A stretch of DNA of 12,808 nucleotides from Fidelibacterota bacterium (GCA_002691365.1 NZHL01000009.1:17742-30549); one strand, 5' to 3'. Positions 1-8,111 are shown, numbered from the stretch's first letter. The notes: generated from the letters alone by a model not told the origin. Made by a program: numbers and translations.

Positions 1-1059
1 ATGGTAATTGTAGGTTATCAATTTAATGCTGGTGGAATTGTTTTAAATATGATTTTTACCAATGAAAATGGGTTAAGTATTATTTCAATCGAGACCGCAA
101 CAATAATTGCGGCATCATTTATTATAATTTATACTATGTTAGCTGGCTTATTGAGTGTTGCATTTACAGATGTTGTAAATGGAATAATTATGACAATAAT
201 ACTTATTATTGCCTTTCCTTTATTGTGGTTTGAATCAGGTGGTTTAAATAATATTGAAAATAGTTTTTTAAAACTTGGTAAAATTGAAAATTATAATTTT
301 TTAAGCAATGTCTCATTTTTAGATATAATTAATTTTTGTTTACCATCTTTTTTATTAGTTCTTGGAGATGCAAACATGTATCAAAGATTTTCTGCAAGTA
401 AAAATATTCAAGGTTTGAAAAAATCAACAAACATTTTGATTTTTGCAGTATTGTTTATTGAAATATTAATTATTTTAATTGCTTGGGTAGGTTCAACTAT
501 GATTCCAGAAACTGAATCAGGTAGATATATAATGATTTATATTGGTTATAAAATATTACCTCCATTGATTGGAGCAGTTATGTTAACAACAATTGTTGGA
601 ATTATAATTTCGACTGCTGATTCATATTTACTTGTTCCGTCTAATGCTATAATGAATGATATTTTTTTAAAATATATAAATAATAATTTAACTGGCAAAC
701 AGATTGTTTTTTACAGTCGTATAATAGTGTTAATACTTGGTATAATTGCTTTTTTTATGTCTAATTTATTTTCAAAATCAACAACAATTTTTGAAAAAGC
801 ATTATATGCTTACACTATTTATGGAGTATCAATTACACCATCACTAATGGCCACATTTTTTTGGAAAAAAGTAACAAAAGAAGGAGTTATTAGTTCAATA
901 ATATCTGGGGCATTAACAATTTTATTATGGAAAAATGAAAAACTAATGCTTAGTTTTTTCCCCGAAAGTATTTATTATAATATTGATGAAGTGATTCCAG
1001 GTATAATTATTTCTACTTCTTCGTTAATTTTAATTAGCCTCATTTATAAAAGAAAATAA
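1..1059 (+). CDS. Sodium:solute symporter (SSS family), 5' end missing
   Basis: This is the C-terminal 352 residues of a sodium-coupled membrane transporter. In the visible chain, residues 44-52 (YTMLAGLLS) match the SSS family signature except that the first of its paired glycines is Ala. They are followed by AFTDVVNG, then GDANMYQRF at 122-130, and IISTADSYLL at 202-211, whose Ser/Thr residues correspond to the sodium-binding helix of this family. Multiple hydrophobic segments run to the end. SSS proteins are usually 450-600 residues, and the first visible residues (GYQFNAGG) resemble a region normally well inside the protein. About 100-130 residues are therefore probably upstream of the window, and the ATG at base 1 is an internal Met. 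The substrate (sugar, amino acid, proline, pantothenate or other) cannot be told. The exporter gene follows 10 bases downstream on the same strand. Confidence 0.88.
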   Translation: MVIVGYQFNAGGIVLNMIFTNENGLSIISIETATIIAASFIIIYTMLAGLLSVAFTDVVNGIIMTIILIIAFPLLWFESGGLNNIENSFLKLGKIENYNFLSNVSFLDIINFCLPSFLLVLGDANMYQRFSASKNIQGLKKSTNILIFAVLFIEILIILIAWVGSTMIPETESGRYIMIYIGYKILPPLIGAVMLTTIVGIIISTADSYLLVPSNAIMNDIFLKYINNNLTGKQIVFYSRIIVLILGIIAFFMSNLFSKSTTIFEKALYAYTIYGVSITPSLMATFFWKKVTKEGVISSIISGALTILLWKNEKLMLSFFPESIYYNIDEVIPGIIISTSSLILISLIYKRK

Positions 1060-1069
1060 TTTTTTAAAA

Positions 1070-3337
1070 TTGAGAAATTTATTTAACAAGATAGTTTCCC
1101 TTCAAATTTTATATCCATATAGATTTTTATCTATTTTATTATTAATTACTATATTTTTTATCATTCAATTGTTTTTTTTAAAGTTTGATTTTACTATTGA
1201 AAATTTATTTCCTGAAAATGATAAAGAAGTTGAACAATATTATAATTTTAGAAATGAGTTTGGTAGAGAAGATAATATTATATCACTAACATATAATTGT
1301 GATGACCCATTTTCATTAAAAAATTTTTTATTAGTTCAAAAATATACTAAAAGTTTATCTGAGATAGATGGTATTTCAAGTGTTTTTTCAATTGCTAATC
1401 TTGGAATTGAATTAGATTTTTTAGAAGTAAACTTCAACGATGAAAATTTAATTCAAAAACAAATTGAAGTTTTAAAAAACTATATTTTTCAATCATCAAT
1501 TTTTATAAATAATCTTATATCTGAAGATGGAAGTATAGCTTCAATCATTCTTGAAGTTGATGAAAATCTCAATAATCATCCTGGTAGATTGCAAATAATG
1601 AAAGATATACAAGCTATCATTAATGATTCAAATTGGGAATGGTATGAAACTGGAATTCCAGTGTTGAGAACTAAGTATGTCCAATATATGATTGGAGACT
1701 TTATAAAATTTTTTCCACCTGTAACAATAATATTACTATTGGTTTTATATATTATGTTTAAATCAATTAAAATAGTTTTGTTACCAATTTTGACAATTTT
1801 CATATCAGTTGTATGGGTTCTTGGATTAATGAGTTTATTTAATTTTTCAATTAATATTATTACTTATATAGTTCCTACTTTAGTAATGATTGTTGGTGTT
1901 GCTGATTCTGTCCATATTTTAATTAAGTTCAATGAAGAAATTAGAAAGTCAAACAATTCAAAAGAATCAATAAAAAAAACAATCGAAAGTATTGGGAATG
2001 CAATTTTGCTTACAAGTTTAACAACTTCCATTGGATTTTTATCATTATTAAGTACTAATATAGTAATGATTAAAGAGTTTGGGTTTTTAGTTTCAATTGG
2101 AGTTTTGATAGCTTTTTTAGTATCAATATTATTAATTCCATCATTAATAATATTAATGGGTAAGAGCTATCCAATAAAAACTAATTCAATTAAAAAGGGC
2201 ATAAGGCAATATTTTTTAAAAAAAATTGTTATGGTTAATAATAATTATCAATTAACAATTTTAATAATTTCATCCATATTAATTTTTTTATTTATTTATT
2301 TTGCTTTCAAGGTTGAAAGTAATTCAGCTTTGATGGATGATTTGAGCAAAGGTAATGAATTATTTGATGATATGAAATTTGCTGAAGAATATATGGGAGC
2401 CGTTTTCCCCTTTGAAGTAATTATTTCAGTTAAAGATCTAAACGATAACTTAATTGAAAATGGTATAGCAAATTCAAATTTTATAAGCCAGGTTTCAAAA
2501 ATACAAAAAAAATTAAATTCTATTCCTGAAATAAGAAAAACAATTTCAATAGTAGATTATATAGAAATTATTCATGATAATTTAACTGAAAAAACTAAAG
2601 AAAAATCATACTTACAAGATGATTTAATTTTTCAATATATTGTATTAAATGAAGATGTTTTTCAAAATTTAATTAATTTTGATTATTCAAAAACTAGAAT
2701 ATCTGCAAGGATAAAAGATGTTAATTCAATCAGAGCTAAAGAGATTGTAGAAGAAATTAATATATGGAAATCAAAAAATATTTCTGATGAAGTGTCAATT
2801 TCTTTAACAGGAACAACTTTAATGGCACTTAAAGTGAATGATTATTTGGTAAATAATTTAATAATAAGTTTTTTAATTGCTTTTGGTGTCATTTTCATTT
2901 CTATGGGTTTTTTATTTAAAAGTATCAAATTAGCCATTTTTTCTATGATTCCAAATTTAATTCCAATTTTATTTATGGCAGCAATAATGGGTTTGTTTAA
3001 TATAAAATTAAGACCTACAACAGCAATGACTTTTGCTATTGCATTTGGAATAGCTGTTGATGATACAATTCACTATTTAGTTAGATTTAGACAGGAATTA
3101 TTTAATAATAATGGTAATTACATGAAAGCAAGCTCAGCAACAATATTTTCAACAGGCAATGCAATTATTTCAACTTCTTTAATTCTTGGTTGTGGATTTT
3201 TGGTTATGGTAAGTTCTAATTTTTTACCAAGTAGAGACTTCGGTTTTTTGTCAGCAATTACAATGTTTGGAGCTATCATAGGTGATTTATTTTTTCTGCC
3301 AGCAATGTTAAGATTTATTAAACCTAAAAATAATTAA
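1070..3337 (+). CDS. MMPL/RND superfamily exporter (HAE3-like)
   Basis: A 755-residue inner-membrane protein with the duplicated RND layout. There is one helix near residues 18-38, a large extracytoplasmic domain to about 210, and a helix bundle at about 213-362. This is followed by a helix near 395-412, a second soluble domain to about 590, and a second bundle to the end. Each bundle carries the Asp-containing helix expected for proton coupling: GVADSVH with Asp279, and AVDDTIHY with Asp664/Asp665. Length and layout fit the 'predicted exporter of the RND superfamily' group (hydrophobe/amphiphile efflux-3), which moves lipids, hopanoids or other hydrophobic molecules. The cargo here is unknown. 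The start is TTG, 10 bases after the symporter stop, with no clear Shine-Dalgarno; the next in-frame Met lies far into the soluble domain. The stop codon abuts the stop of the opposing prenyltransferase gene. Confidence 0.88.
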   Translation: MRNLFNKIVSLQILYPYRFLSILLLITIFFIIQLFFLKFDFTIENLFPENDKEVEQYYNFRNEFGREDNIISLTYNCDDPFSLKNFLLVQKYTKSLSEIDGISSVFSIANLGIELDFLEVNFNDENLIQKQIEVLKNYIFQSSIFINNLISEDGSIASIILEVDENLNNHPGRLQIMKDIQAIINDSNWEWYETGIPVLRTKYVQYMIGDFIKFFPPVTIILLLVLYIMFKSIKIVLLPILTIFISVVWVLGLMSLFNFSINIITYIVPTLVMIVGVADSVHILIKFNEEIRKSNNSKESIKKTIESIGNAILLTSLTTSIGFLSLLSTNIVMIKEFGFLVSIGVLIAFLVSILLIPSLIILMGKSYPIKTNSIKKGIRQYFLKKIVMVNNNYQLTILIISSILIFLFIYFAFKVESNSALMDDLSKGNELFDDMKFAEEYMGAVFPFEVIISVKDLNDNLIENGIANSNFISQVSKIQKKLNSIPEIRKTISIVDYIEIIHDNLTEKTKEKSYLQDDLIFQYIVLNEDVFQNLINFDYSKTRISARIKDVNSIRAKEIVEEINIWKSKNISDEVSISLTGTTLMALKVNDYLVNNLIISFLIAFGVIFISMGFLFKSIKLAIFSMIPNLIPILFMAAIMGLFNIKLRPTTAMTFAIAFGIAVDDTIHYLVRFRQELFNNNGNYMKASSATIFSTGNAIISTSLILGCGFLVMVSSNFLPSRDFGFLSAITMFGAIIGDLFFLPAMLRFIKPKNN

Positions 3338-4642
3338 TCAAAAGAAAGAAATTCCAATTATTAATAATAAACCTGCTAACATATGAAAATATATTGTATT
3401 TGCGCAAGTTGTTGCTAATTCTCTTTTTTCAAAATCATCAAAAACCTTTTTTATCAAATAAATTCCGACTGGTATTGAGTACATCATTAGTAAGCTACCA
3501 GAAGGTAATATTTGGTTAGAAAATAAAAAGTATATTGTAGAAAAAGAACTTCCGATTAACAGCAGATATCCCCATCTAGCATTTTTAGTTCCAAGTGTAG
3601 CTACTAAGTGAATTTTTCCAGTTGCTATATCTGATGGAGTGTCAGGGAATTGATTTACCCATAATATTGCGGTAGTTAATAATCCTACAGGAATTCCAAT
3701 GTAAAAAGCTTCAATTGAATGAATACCAGTCAAAGCAAATACTACACCCATTGTCATAATAGGACCAAACAATAATCCTATTGATAATTCACCAAGACCT
3801 TTTCTTGATGAAAAACGAAAGGGGGGAGCAGTGTAGAAAATTCCACCACCAGCACCGATCAATCCATAAGTGAATAAACCATATATCTTGCTTGGGGATA
3901 AAAACATAATTATAAAACCACAAAACGTTGCCAAAGCAAGAAATATGCTTGCAAGACGAAATAAGCCTTTTACTGATATCAGACCAAGTTCAATGGCTCT
4001 AGAACCGCCAGAGTATTGAAGAAAATAATCATTATTGATTTTGTCTGCACCTGATTTCCAATCAAAATAATCGTTGAAGGTATTGGCTGAAAGATGAAGA
4101 AATGATGCTCCAGCAAAAACAATTGAAAATAGTACCCAATTGAATGGAGCTGAAAATTCAATTCCACCATTATAAGCCCACACAGTAGCTAATATCACTG
4201 GAATCCATGTGGCTGATAAGAAAGGAAGCCTGGTGATAACTAAACCAGATAAAAGTTTAAACCACCAAGGATTAGTTGGCATTGTTTCTTCTGGTGTTTT
4301 GTTCTCAATTCTAGTGGTTTGACCACAATAACCTACTTGGACTTTCTTTCCATTAATATTTTTGTAATTTGGAGTAATTTTTATTTTAGCTGGTATTAAA
4401 GAGCCATCTTTATGAACAAAGGTTGATTCAGATTTGTATTCACCCTTTTCGGTTGCAATTTTGAGCCAATTAGCTACATGACTTAGAACTACATTACCTG
4501 GCGAAAAATTAGAAACTCTCATTTTTCCAATTGCTTCATCAGATGTATAACCAAAAATTTCTTCTGCACCTTTATTAAAGGTTTCAACTCTACCTTCCAT
4601 ATCACAAGTGATGACTGATTTAGTATTGCTAGAATTTTCCAT
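3338..4642 (-). CDS. PAS domain fused to MenA/UbiA-type prenyltransferase
   Basis: A 434-residue protein in two parts. Residues about 8-112 form a PAS sensor domain (DMEGRVETFNKGAEEIFGY, then HKDGSLIPAKI and a final strand near VGYCG). It lacks the flavin-binding Cys motif of LOV domains, so any ligand is unknown. Residues about 125-434 are a polytopic UbiA-superfamily prenyltransferase. It has the first Asp-rich motif NDYFDWKSGAD (190-200), SGGSRAIELGLIS (211-223), YTAPPF followed by GLGEL (270-286), and the second motif DTPSDIATGK (334-343). These bind the Mg-diphosphate of a polyprenyl donor. The pattern is closest to MenA-like enzymes, which prenylate dihydroxynaphthoate for menaquinone, but another aromatic acceptor is possible. 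An AGGAAG ribosome site lies four bases before the ATG. Both Asp motifs are intact, so it is probably active. Its GC content is visibly above its neighbours'. The two domains share one frame with no stop between them. Confidence 0.87.
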   Translation of the reverse strand: MENSSNTKSVITCDMEGRVETFNKGAEEIFGYTSDEAIGKMRVSNFSPGNVVLSHVANWLKIATEKGEYKSESTFVHKDGSLIPAKIKITPNYKNINGKKVQVGYCGQTTRIENKTPEETMPTNPWWFKLLSGLVITRLPFLSATWIPVILATVWAYNGGIEFSAPFNWVLFSIVFAGASFLHLSANTFNDYFDWKSGADKINNDYFLQYSGGSRAIELGLISVKGLFRLASIFLALATFCGFIIMFLSPSKIYGLFTYGLIGAGGGIFYTAPPFRFSSRKGLGELSIGLLFGPIMTMGVVFALTGIHSIEAFYIGIPVGLLTTAILWVNQFPDTPSDIATGKIHLVATLGTKNARWGYLLLIGSSFSTIYFLFSNQILPSGSLLMMYSIPVGIYLIKKVFDDFEKRELATTCANTIYFHMLAGLLLIIGISFF

Positions 4643-4659
4643 TTTACTTCCTATTTTGT

Positions 4660-4694
4660 ATTATAAAATTATAAAATTTAAATCTACTCGGCAA
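4660..4694 (-). promoter_or_regulatory. Possible promoter of the PAS-prenyltransferase gene
   Basis: Read on the minus strand, TTGCCG (4694-4689) is followed after 15 bases by TATAAT (4673-4668), and a second TATAAT sits at 4665-4660. Either -10 box would leave a short leader that still holds the AGGAAG ribosome site (4652-4647). The 15-base spacer is short and the region is very AT-rich, so this is only a candidate. Confidence 0.35.
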
Positions 4695-4740
4695 GTAATT
4701 TTTGAGCGATTTAAACTTTTTTTAGTCAATCAAGACTAGT

Positions 4741-5310
4741 TTATATTAATCTTCTGTAATATTCAAATTTTTTATTAGTACCATGCCAATTATTAAATTT
4801 TTGTAAAACTTCTACTTCATATTTAAAGTATTGTGAAATTCCTTCTTTTATATGTCCTGAAATAAATTTAAAACCTTTTTTCTTCGCCCAGCTGATATAG
4901 ACTTTTTTAAGTGTTTTTGCATAACCATTTTTTTTGTATTTTTCTAAAATGACAAAGGCATATGTGTAAAGAGTATTTTTTTCCCCAATATTATTATCAT
5001 TTTGAAATGATGGGTCATTTGAGAAATATTCAAGTGGAACTCCAATTATATAGCCAATGATAAGTCCACTTTGTCTAATGATAAATGGTAAAGTATTTGG
5101 ATAATTAAAATATTTTTTGATGCTTGTTTTAGTTAATCTAACATTTTGAGTATATTCTTTAACTAAATGATCTGAAATTATAATGAGTTGAGATAAATCA
5201 TCGAATCCTATTTTTTTTACAAGTTCAATTTTAAAATTTAAGGGAGATGAAGCAATTGGAATGAATTCAGTTTTATTTACTTCTTCAATTATATGGTTTA
5301 TTTTTTTCAT
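4741..5310 (-). CDS. GNAT-family N-acetyltransferase
   Basis: A 189-residue soluble protein. Residues about 115-150 look like GNAT motifs B and A: a beta strand (TLYTYAFVIL), then the acetyl-CoA pyrophosphate loop KYKKNGYAKTL (124-134) with the x-x-Gly-x-Ala form, and a following helix. The GLIIGYIIG strand (82-90) before it fits the family fold, and the C-terminal part (NWHGTNKKFEYYRR) fits the last strand. The first 25 residues look like an added tail. The acceptor substrate cannot be predicted. The gene is transcribed away from pyrF, shares an 82-base divergent region with it, and lies 98 bases upstream of the PAS-prenyltransferase gene on the same strand. There is no Shine-Dalgarno before the ATG; the leader there is only A and T apart from one G. 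Confidence 0.72.
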   Translation of the reverse strand: MKKINHIIEEVNKTEFIPIASSPLNFKIELVKKIGFDDLSQLIIISDHLVKEYTQNVRLTKTSIKKYFNYPNTLPFIIRQSGLIIGYIIGVPLEYFSNDPSFQNDNNIGEKNTLYTYAFVILEKYKKNGYAKTLKKVYISWAKKKGFKFISGHIKEGISQYFKYEVEVLQKFNNWHGTNKKFEYYRRLI

Positions 5311-5350
5311 AATTTTATATTACAAGTTAATATTAAATCTTATAATGTAA

Positions 5351-5380
5351 TTCTTTTTAAAAAAATCCTTCGTTTATAAT
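5351..5380 (+). promoter_or_regulatory. Possible promoter of the pyrF operon
   Basis: A perfect TATAAT (5375-5380) lies 12 bases before the pyrF ATG, with a weak -35-like TTCTTT at 5351-5356 (18-base spacer). Transcription from it would begin only about six bases before the ATG, giving a nearly leaderless message. That agrees with the absence of a Shine-Dalgarno there. In DNA this AT-rich a TATAAT can occur by chance. Confidence 0.4.
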
Positions 5381-5392
5381 TAAATTAGCAAC

Positions 5393-6187
5393 ATGAAAGT
5401 AAAATCATTTTCACAGATATTAAGGCAGTCAATCAAAAAGAGCAAATCTCAACTATGTGTTGGTTTAGACATAGATCTCGATAAAATGTCCCCAAAATCA
5501 AGTGACAGTTTAAATAATTTAAAAAAAATTACAAAAAATTTAATTGATCAGACTATTGACAATGTAGTTGCTTATAAATTGAATTTAGCATTTTTTGAAG
5601 TATTTGGTTCAAAAGGTTATAAATGGCTTGAAGATACCATAAAGTATATTGATGGAAAAAAGTTATTAATTGGAGATGGAAAAAGAGGTGATATTGGAAA
5701 TACAACTAATAAATATGCTAATTCATTATTTGATCATTTTGGTTTTGATGCAATTACAGTTTCACCATACATGGGTCAAGATTCAATTATTCCTTTCATA
5801 AAATATAAAAACAAAGGAATATTTGTTTTGTGTTTAACTTCAAACCCTAGCGCAAGAGACATTCAACTTAAAGAAGCATCTGGATTAAGTGTTTTTCGAA
5901 GAGTTATATCGATGGTTAGGGATATAGACGATAATAAAAATTTAGGATTAGTTATTGGTGCAACAAAACCAGAACAAATTGCCGATATAAGATTAGAAGC
6001 TGGAGATTTACCTTTTTTAATTCCTGGAATAGGTGCTCAAGGAGGAAATTTAGAGGAAAGTTTATTAGCTGGAAATAATGAAAATGGATTAGCAATTATT
6101 AATGTTTCGAGATCTATTATCTATTCAAAAGATCCATCTTTTTCATCAAGAGATTATAATGAAAAAATTAATAACATTATTAGTTAG
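5393..6187 (+). CDS. pyrF: Orotidine 5'-phosphate decarboxylase, type 2
   Basis: A 264-residue cytosolic enzyme that decarboxylates OMP to UMP, the last step of de novo pyrimidine synthesis. The motifs lie in barrel order: LCVGLD with Asp26, YKLNLAFFE with Lys62, the catalytic DGKRGDIGNT (95-104, Asp95, Lys97, Asp100), SPYMGQD (124-130), and the phosphate-binding PGIGAQGG (211-218). The length and the RGDIGNT form identify the longer type 2 family rather than the roughly 230-residue E. coli type. The start is the first ATG after the divergent intergenic region. No Shine-Dalgarno is seen, and a TATAAT sits 12 bases upstream. pyrE follows after 11 bases, so the two final UMP steps are co-transcribed. 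Confidence 0.95.
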   Translation: MKVKSFSQILRQSIKKSKSQLCVGLDIDLDKMSPKSSDSLNNLKKITKNLIDQTIDNVVAYKLNLAFFEVFGSKGYKWLEDTIKYIDGKKLLIGDGKRGDIGNTTNKYANSLFDHFGFDAITVSPYMGQDSIIPFIKYKNKGIFVLCLTSNPSARDIQLKEASGLSVFRRVISMVRDIDDNKNLGLVIGATKPEQIADIRLEAGDLPFLIPGIGAQGGNLEESLLAGNNENGLAIINVSRSIIYSKDPSFSSRDYNEKINNIIS

Positions 6188-6198
6188 AAAGTTTTTTT

Positions 6199-6768
6199 AT
6201 GAATGAAATGATGTCATTGATGAGGGAAACAAATACGATTTTGAATGGTCGTTTTAAGCTGACTTCAGGAAAATGTAGCGAAGTTTACATAGAAAAATTT
6301 AGATTATTAGAGAATCCCAAAATATTAAATCAAATTGGAAAACTTTTTTATAAAGAATTAAATACTTTATCTCCTGATATTGTTTTAGGTGCAGCTGTAG
6401 GAGGTATACTGTTAAGTAGTGTAGTCGCTAAACAATTTGGTACCATAGGTATTTTTGCAGAGAGAGTTAAAGGAGATATGATACTTAAAAGGGATTTCAA
6501 TATTAAAAAAAACAGTAGAGTACTAATCGTTGAAGATATAGTTACCACTGGAGGTTCAATTGATGAACTAATTAAAATTGTTGAAGAAAAAAATGCCATT
6601 TGTATTGGAATTACGTGCTTAGTTGATAGATCAAAAAATGGTTTAGAAAATTTTAAGTATCCCTTTTTCCCTTTAATGAAATATCCATCAAAAACCTGGG
6701 AGCAAAAAGATTGTCCCCTATGTGAACAAGATAACCCATGCAGCCCAAGAGGAAGGACAGGAAAATGA
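6199..6768 (+). CDS. pyrE: Orotate phosphoribosyltransferase
   Basis: A 189-residue type I phosphoribosyltransferase that joins orotate to PRPP to make OMP, the substrate of PyrF. The PRPP-binding motif RVLIVEDIVTTGGS is at 107-120. Upstream are the usual substrate-side segments: GRFKLTSG near 17-24, the GAAVGG loop near 64-69, and ERVKGDMILKR at 88-98. The C-terminal tail CPLCEQDNPC (172-181) holds three cysteines spaced like a metal knuckle; similar tails occur in one PyrE subgroup. Several Met codons crowd the start (6199, 6208, 6211, 6220). I use the first because it leaves an 11-base gap after pyrF, but the choice is uncertain. The last codons double as the ribosome site of the next gene. 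Confidence 0.94.
   Translation: MNEMMSLMRETNTILNGRFKLTSGKCSEVYIEKFRLLENPKILNQIGKLFYKELNTLSPDIVLGAAVGGILLSSVVAKQFGTIGIFAERVKGDMILKRDFNIKKNSRVLIVEDIVTTGGSIDELIKIVEEKNAICIGITCLVDRSKNGLENFKYPFFPLMKYPSKTWEQKDCPLCEQDNPCSPRGRTGK
6753..6757 (+). promoter_or_regulatory. Shine-Dalgarno that fixes the cyclophilin start
   Basis: AAGGA lies seven bases before the ATG at 6765, inside the end of pyrE. The alternative upstream ATG at 6738 has no such site. This, together with the lipoprotein signal that begins at 6765, decides the start. Confidence 0.7.
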
Positions 6769-7415
6769 TTTTAAATGAAATTTTTGTAAAGTTATTTTTT
6801 CTAACTATGATATTTGTAGTATTTTCATGTGCTACAATCAAAGATGAAAAATATGCTATAATTGAAACTGGAAAAGGTAAAATGATTGTAAAGTTTTTTC
6901 CAGATATTGCACCAAAACATGTAGAAAGTTTTAAAGCATTAATTGAACAAGACTATTTTAATGGAACTACTTTTCATAGAGTTATTCCTGGGTTTGTTAT
7001 TCAAGGAGGAGATCCAAATTCGAAAGATGATGATAGGTTTAATGACGGAATGGGAGGGCATGCTGGCAAATATTTTGGAATAGGAGATGAAAATAACCCA
7101 GAAACATGGACAGTTCCAGCCGAATTCAATGAAAAACCTCATAAAAGGGGAATTCTATCTATGGCAAGATCACAAAACCCTGATAGTGGAGGAAGTCAAT
7201 TTTTTGTTTGTGTTGATAATGTTCCACAGTTAGATAATAATTATACTGTTTTTGGAGAGGTGATTTCAGGATTAGAGGTCATTGATAAAATTGTTAATAG
7301 TTCAACTCCGGGTACCCAGAATCCATCTTATAGAGGACCTGACAGAGACAATCCTTTAGAGGCAGTAAAAATGGATATTTCACTTGTTTCTGCAAGTGAA
7401 TTGGATTTAGAATAA
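6765..7415 (+). CDS. Cyclophilin-type peptidyl-prolyl isomerase, lipoprotein
   Basis: A 216-residue protein that should catalyse cis-trans isomerisation of proline bonds in the envelope. I start it at 6765 and not at the in-frame ATG at 6738. From 6765 the chain opens with a lipoprotein signal (hydrophobic residues 6-20, then VFSC with Cys22 as the lipid-bearing residue), and a good Shine-Dalgarno precedes it. The 6738 start would add nine mostly polar residues and lacks a ribosome site. Cyclophilin motifs follow: TTFHRVIPGFVIQGGDP (68-84, catalytic Arg72), GSQFFV (143-148) and NYTVFGEV (159-166). The segment between GGDP and the AEF motif is longer than in E. coli PpiA. The ATG overlaps the pyrE stop as ATGA, so the two are probably translationally coupled. 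A thioredoxin-like protein and HtrA follow, suggesting a role in folding exported proteins. Confidence 0.92.
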   Translation: MILNEIFVKLFFLTMIFVVFSCATIKDEKYAIIETGKGKMIVKFFPDIAPKHVESFKALIEQDYFNGTTFHRVIPGFVIQGGDPNSKDDDRFNDGMGGHAGKYFGIGDENNPETWTVPAEFNEKPHKRGILSMARSQNPDSGGSQFFVCVDNVPQLDNNYTVFGEVISGLEVIDKIVNSSTPGTQNPSYRGPDRDNPLEAVKMDISLVSASELDLE

Positions 7416-7443
7416 TTATAATAGTATATTTATATTAAGAATT

Positions 7444-8043
7444 ATGAAAAATAACATTAAAAATGATTTAAGTTTTATTTCAAAAAATTTAAATCAAATT
7501 AAAATAATCACTTTTGGAATTTTATTAATTATAATTTTTGTTATTTTTTTGTTTATTCCTGGTAAAAACTATACATCTTCGACAAAAGAAGTTGATAATT
7601 CAAATTTATCAGGGAAAAATAATATGTCTAATGAAAACTTAGCACCCAATTTCACATTATTAGATACTGATGGAAATAATATTTCTTTATCAGACTATAA
7701 AGGTAAAGTTGTTATAATTAATTTTTGGACCACTTGGTGCGGACCTTGTCGTTATGAAATACCAGATTTAGTTCAACTTTATGAAGAATATAATAAAGAT
7801 CTTATTGTTCTTGGAATTTCTTTAGATTATGATGGCCCTTCAGTTGTTCCTCAATTTGAAGAAAGAATAGGTGGTGTAAATTATCCATTATTGTATGGAG
7901 ATAACAATATTTCAAATTTATACGGTGGTGTTACTGGAGTTCCTACAACATTCATAATAGATAGAAATATGCAGGTTTTTAAAAAATATCTTGGTTATCG
8001 TTCTCCTGATGTGATTGAACAAGATATTAATGAGTTATTATAA
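7444..8043 (+). CDS. TlpA/ResA-like membrane-anchored thioredoxin
   Basis: A 199-residue protein with a short cytoplasmic N-terminus, one membrane helix at about 20-39, a Ser/Asn-rich linker to about 65, and a thioredoxin-fold domain outside the membrane. The AhpC/TSA-Redoxin style opening (APNFTLLDTDG, 67-77) precedes the active site WCGPC (98-102, redox Cys99 and Cys102), and the cis-proline lies in GVPTTF (Pro167). The family reduces or oxidises thiols of exported proteins, often cytochrome c apoproteins. No cytochrome maturation gene is nearby, so a general thiol-disulfide role is equally likely. It starts 28 bases after the cyclophilin gene with no clear Shine-Dalgarno. Both redox cysteines are present and the length is normal. 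Confidence 0.92.
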   Translation: MKNNIKNDLSFISKNLNQIKIITFGILLIIIFVIFLFIPGKNYTSSTKEVDNSNLSGKNNMSNENLAPNFTLLDTDGNNISLSDYKGKVVIINFWTTWCGPCRYEIPDLVQLYEEYNKDLIVLGISLDYDGPSVVPQFEERIGGVNYPLLYGDNNISNLYGGVTGVPTTFIIDRNMQVFKKYLGYRSPDVIEQDINELL

Positions 8044-8111
8044 TAATTTTTTTTCATTTCGGAACTTTTCAGTTAAAAAATAATTAAACATGTATAAAAT
8101 TTGAGGTTTTT

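Noticed and set aside
1..3. ATG at base 1 as the true symporter start
   Set aside because: The first residues match an internal part of SSS transporters and the protein would be over 100 residues too short.
1576..1803. Reverse-strand reading frame of 75 residues inside the exporter gene
   Set aside because: It lies wholly within a strongly supported gene and shows no recognisable family or ribosome site.
4722..4738. Inverted repeat TAGTC/GACTA downstream of the GNAT gene as a terminator
   Set aside because: The stem is only five pairs, and on the minus strand it is followed by A residues, not T, so it does not fit an intrinsic terminator.
6738..6764. Longer cyclophilin start at 6738
   Set aside because: It has no Shine-Dalgarno and would put a polar, basic stretch ahead of the lipoprotein signal that begins at 6765.
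8093..8098. TATAAA before htrA as a -10 box
   Set aside because: Transcription from it would begin near 8105, cutting into the GAGG ribosome site at 8103-8106, and no convincing -35 lies at a normal distance.
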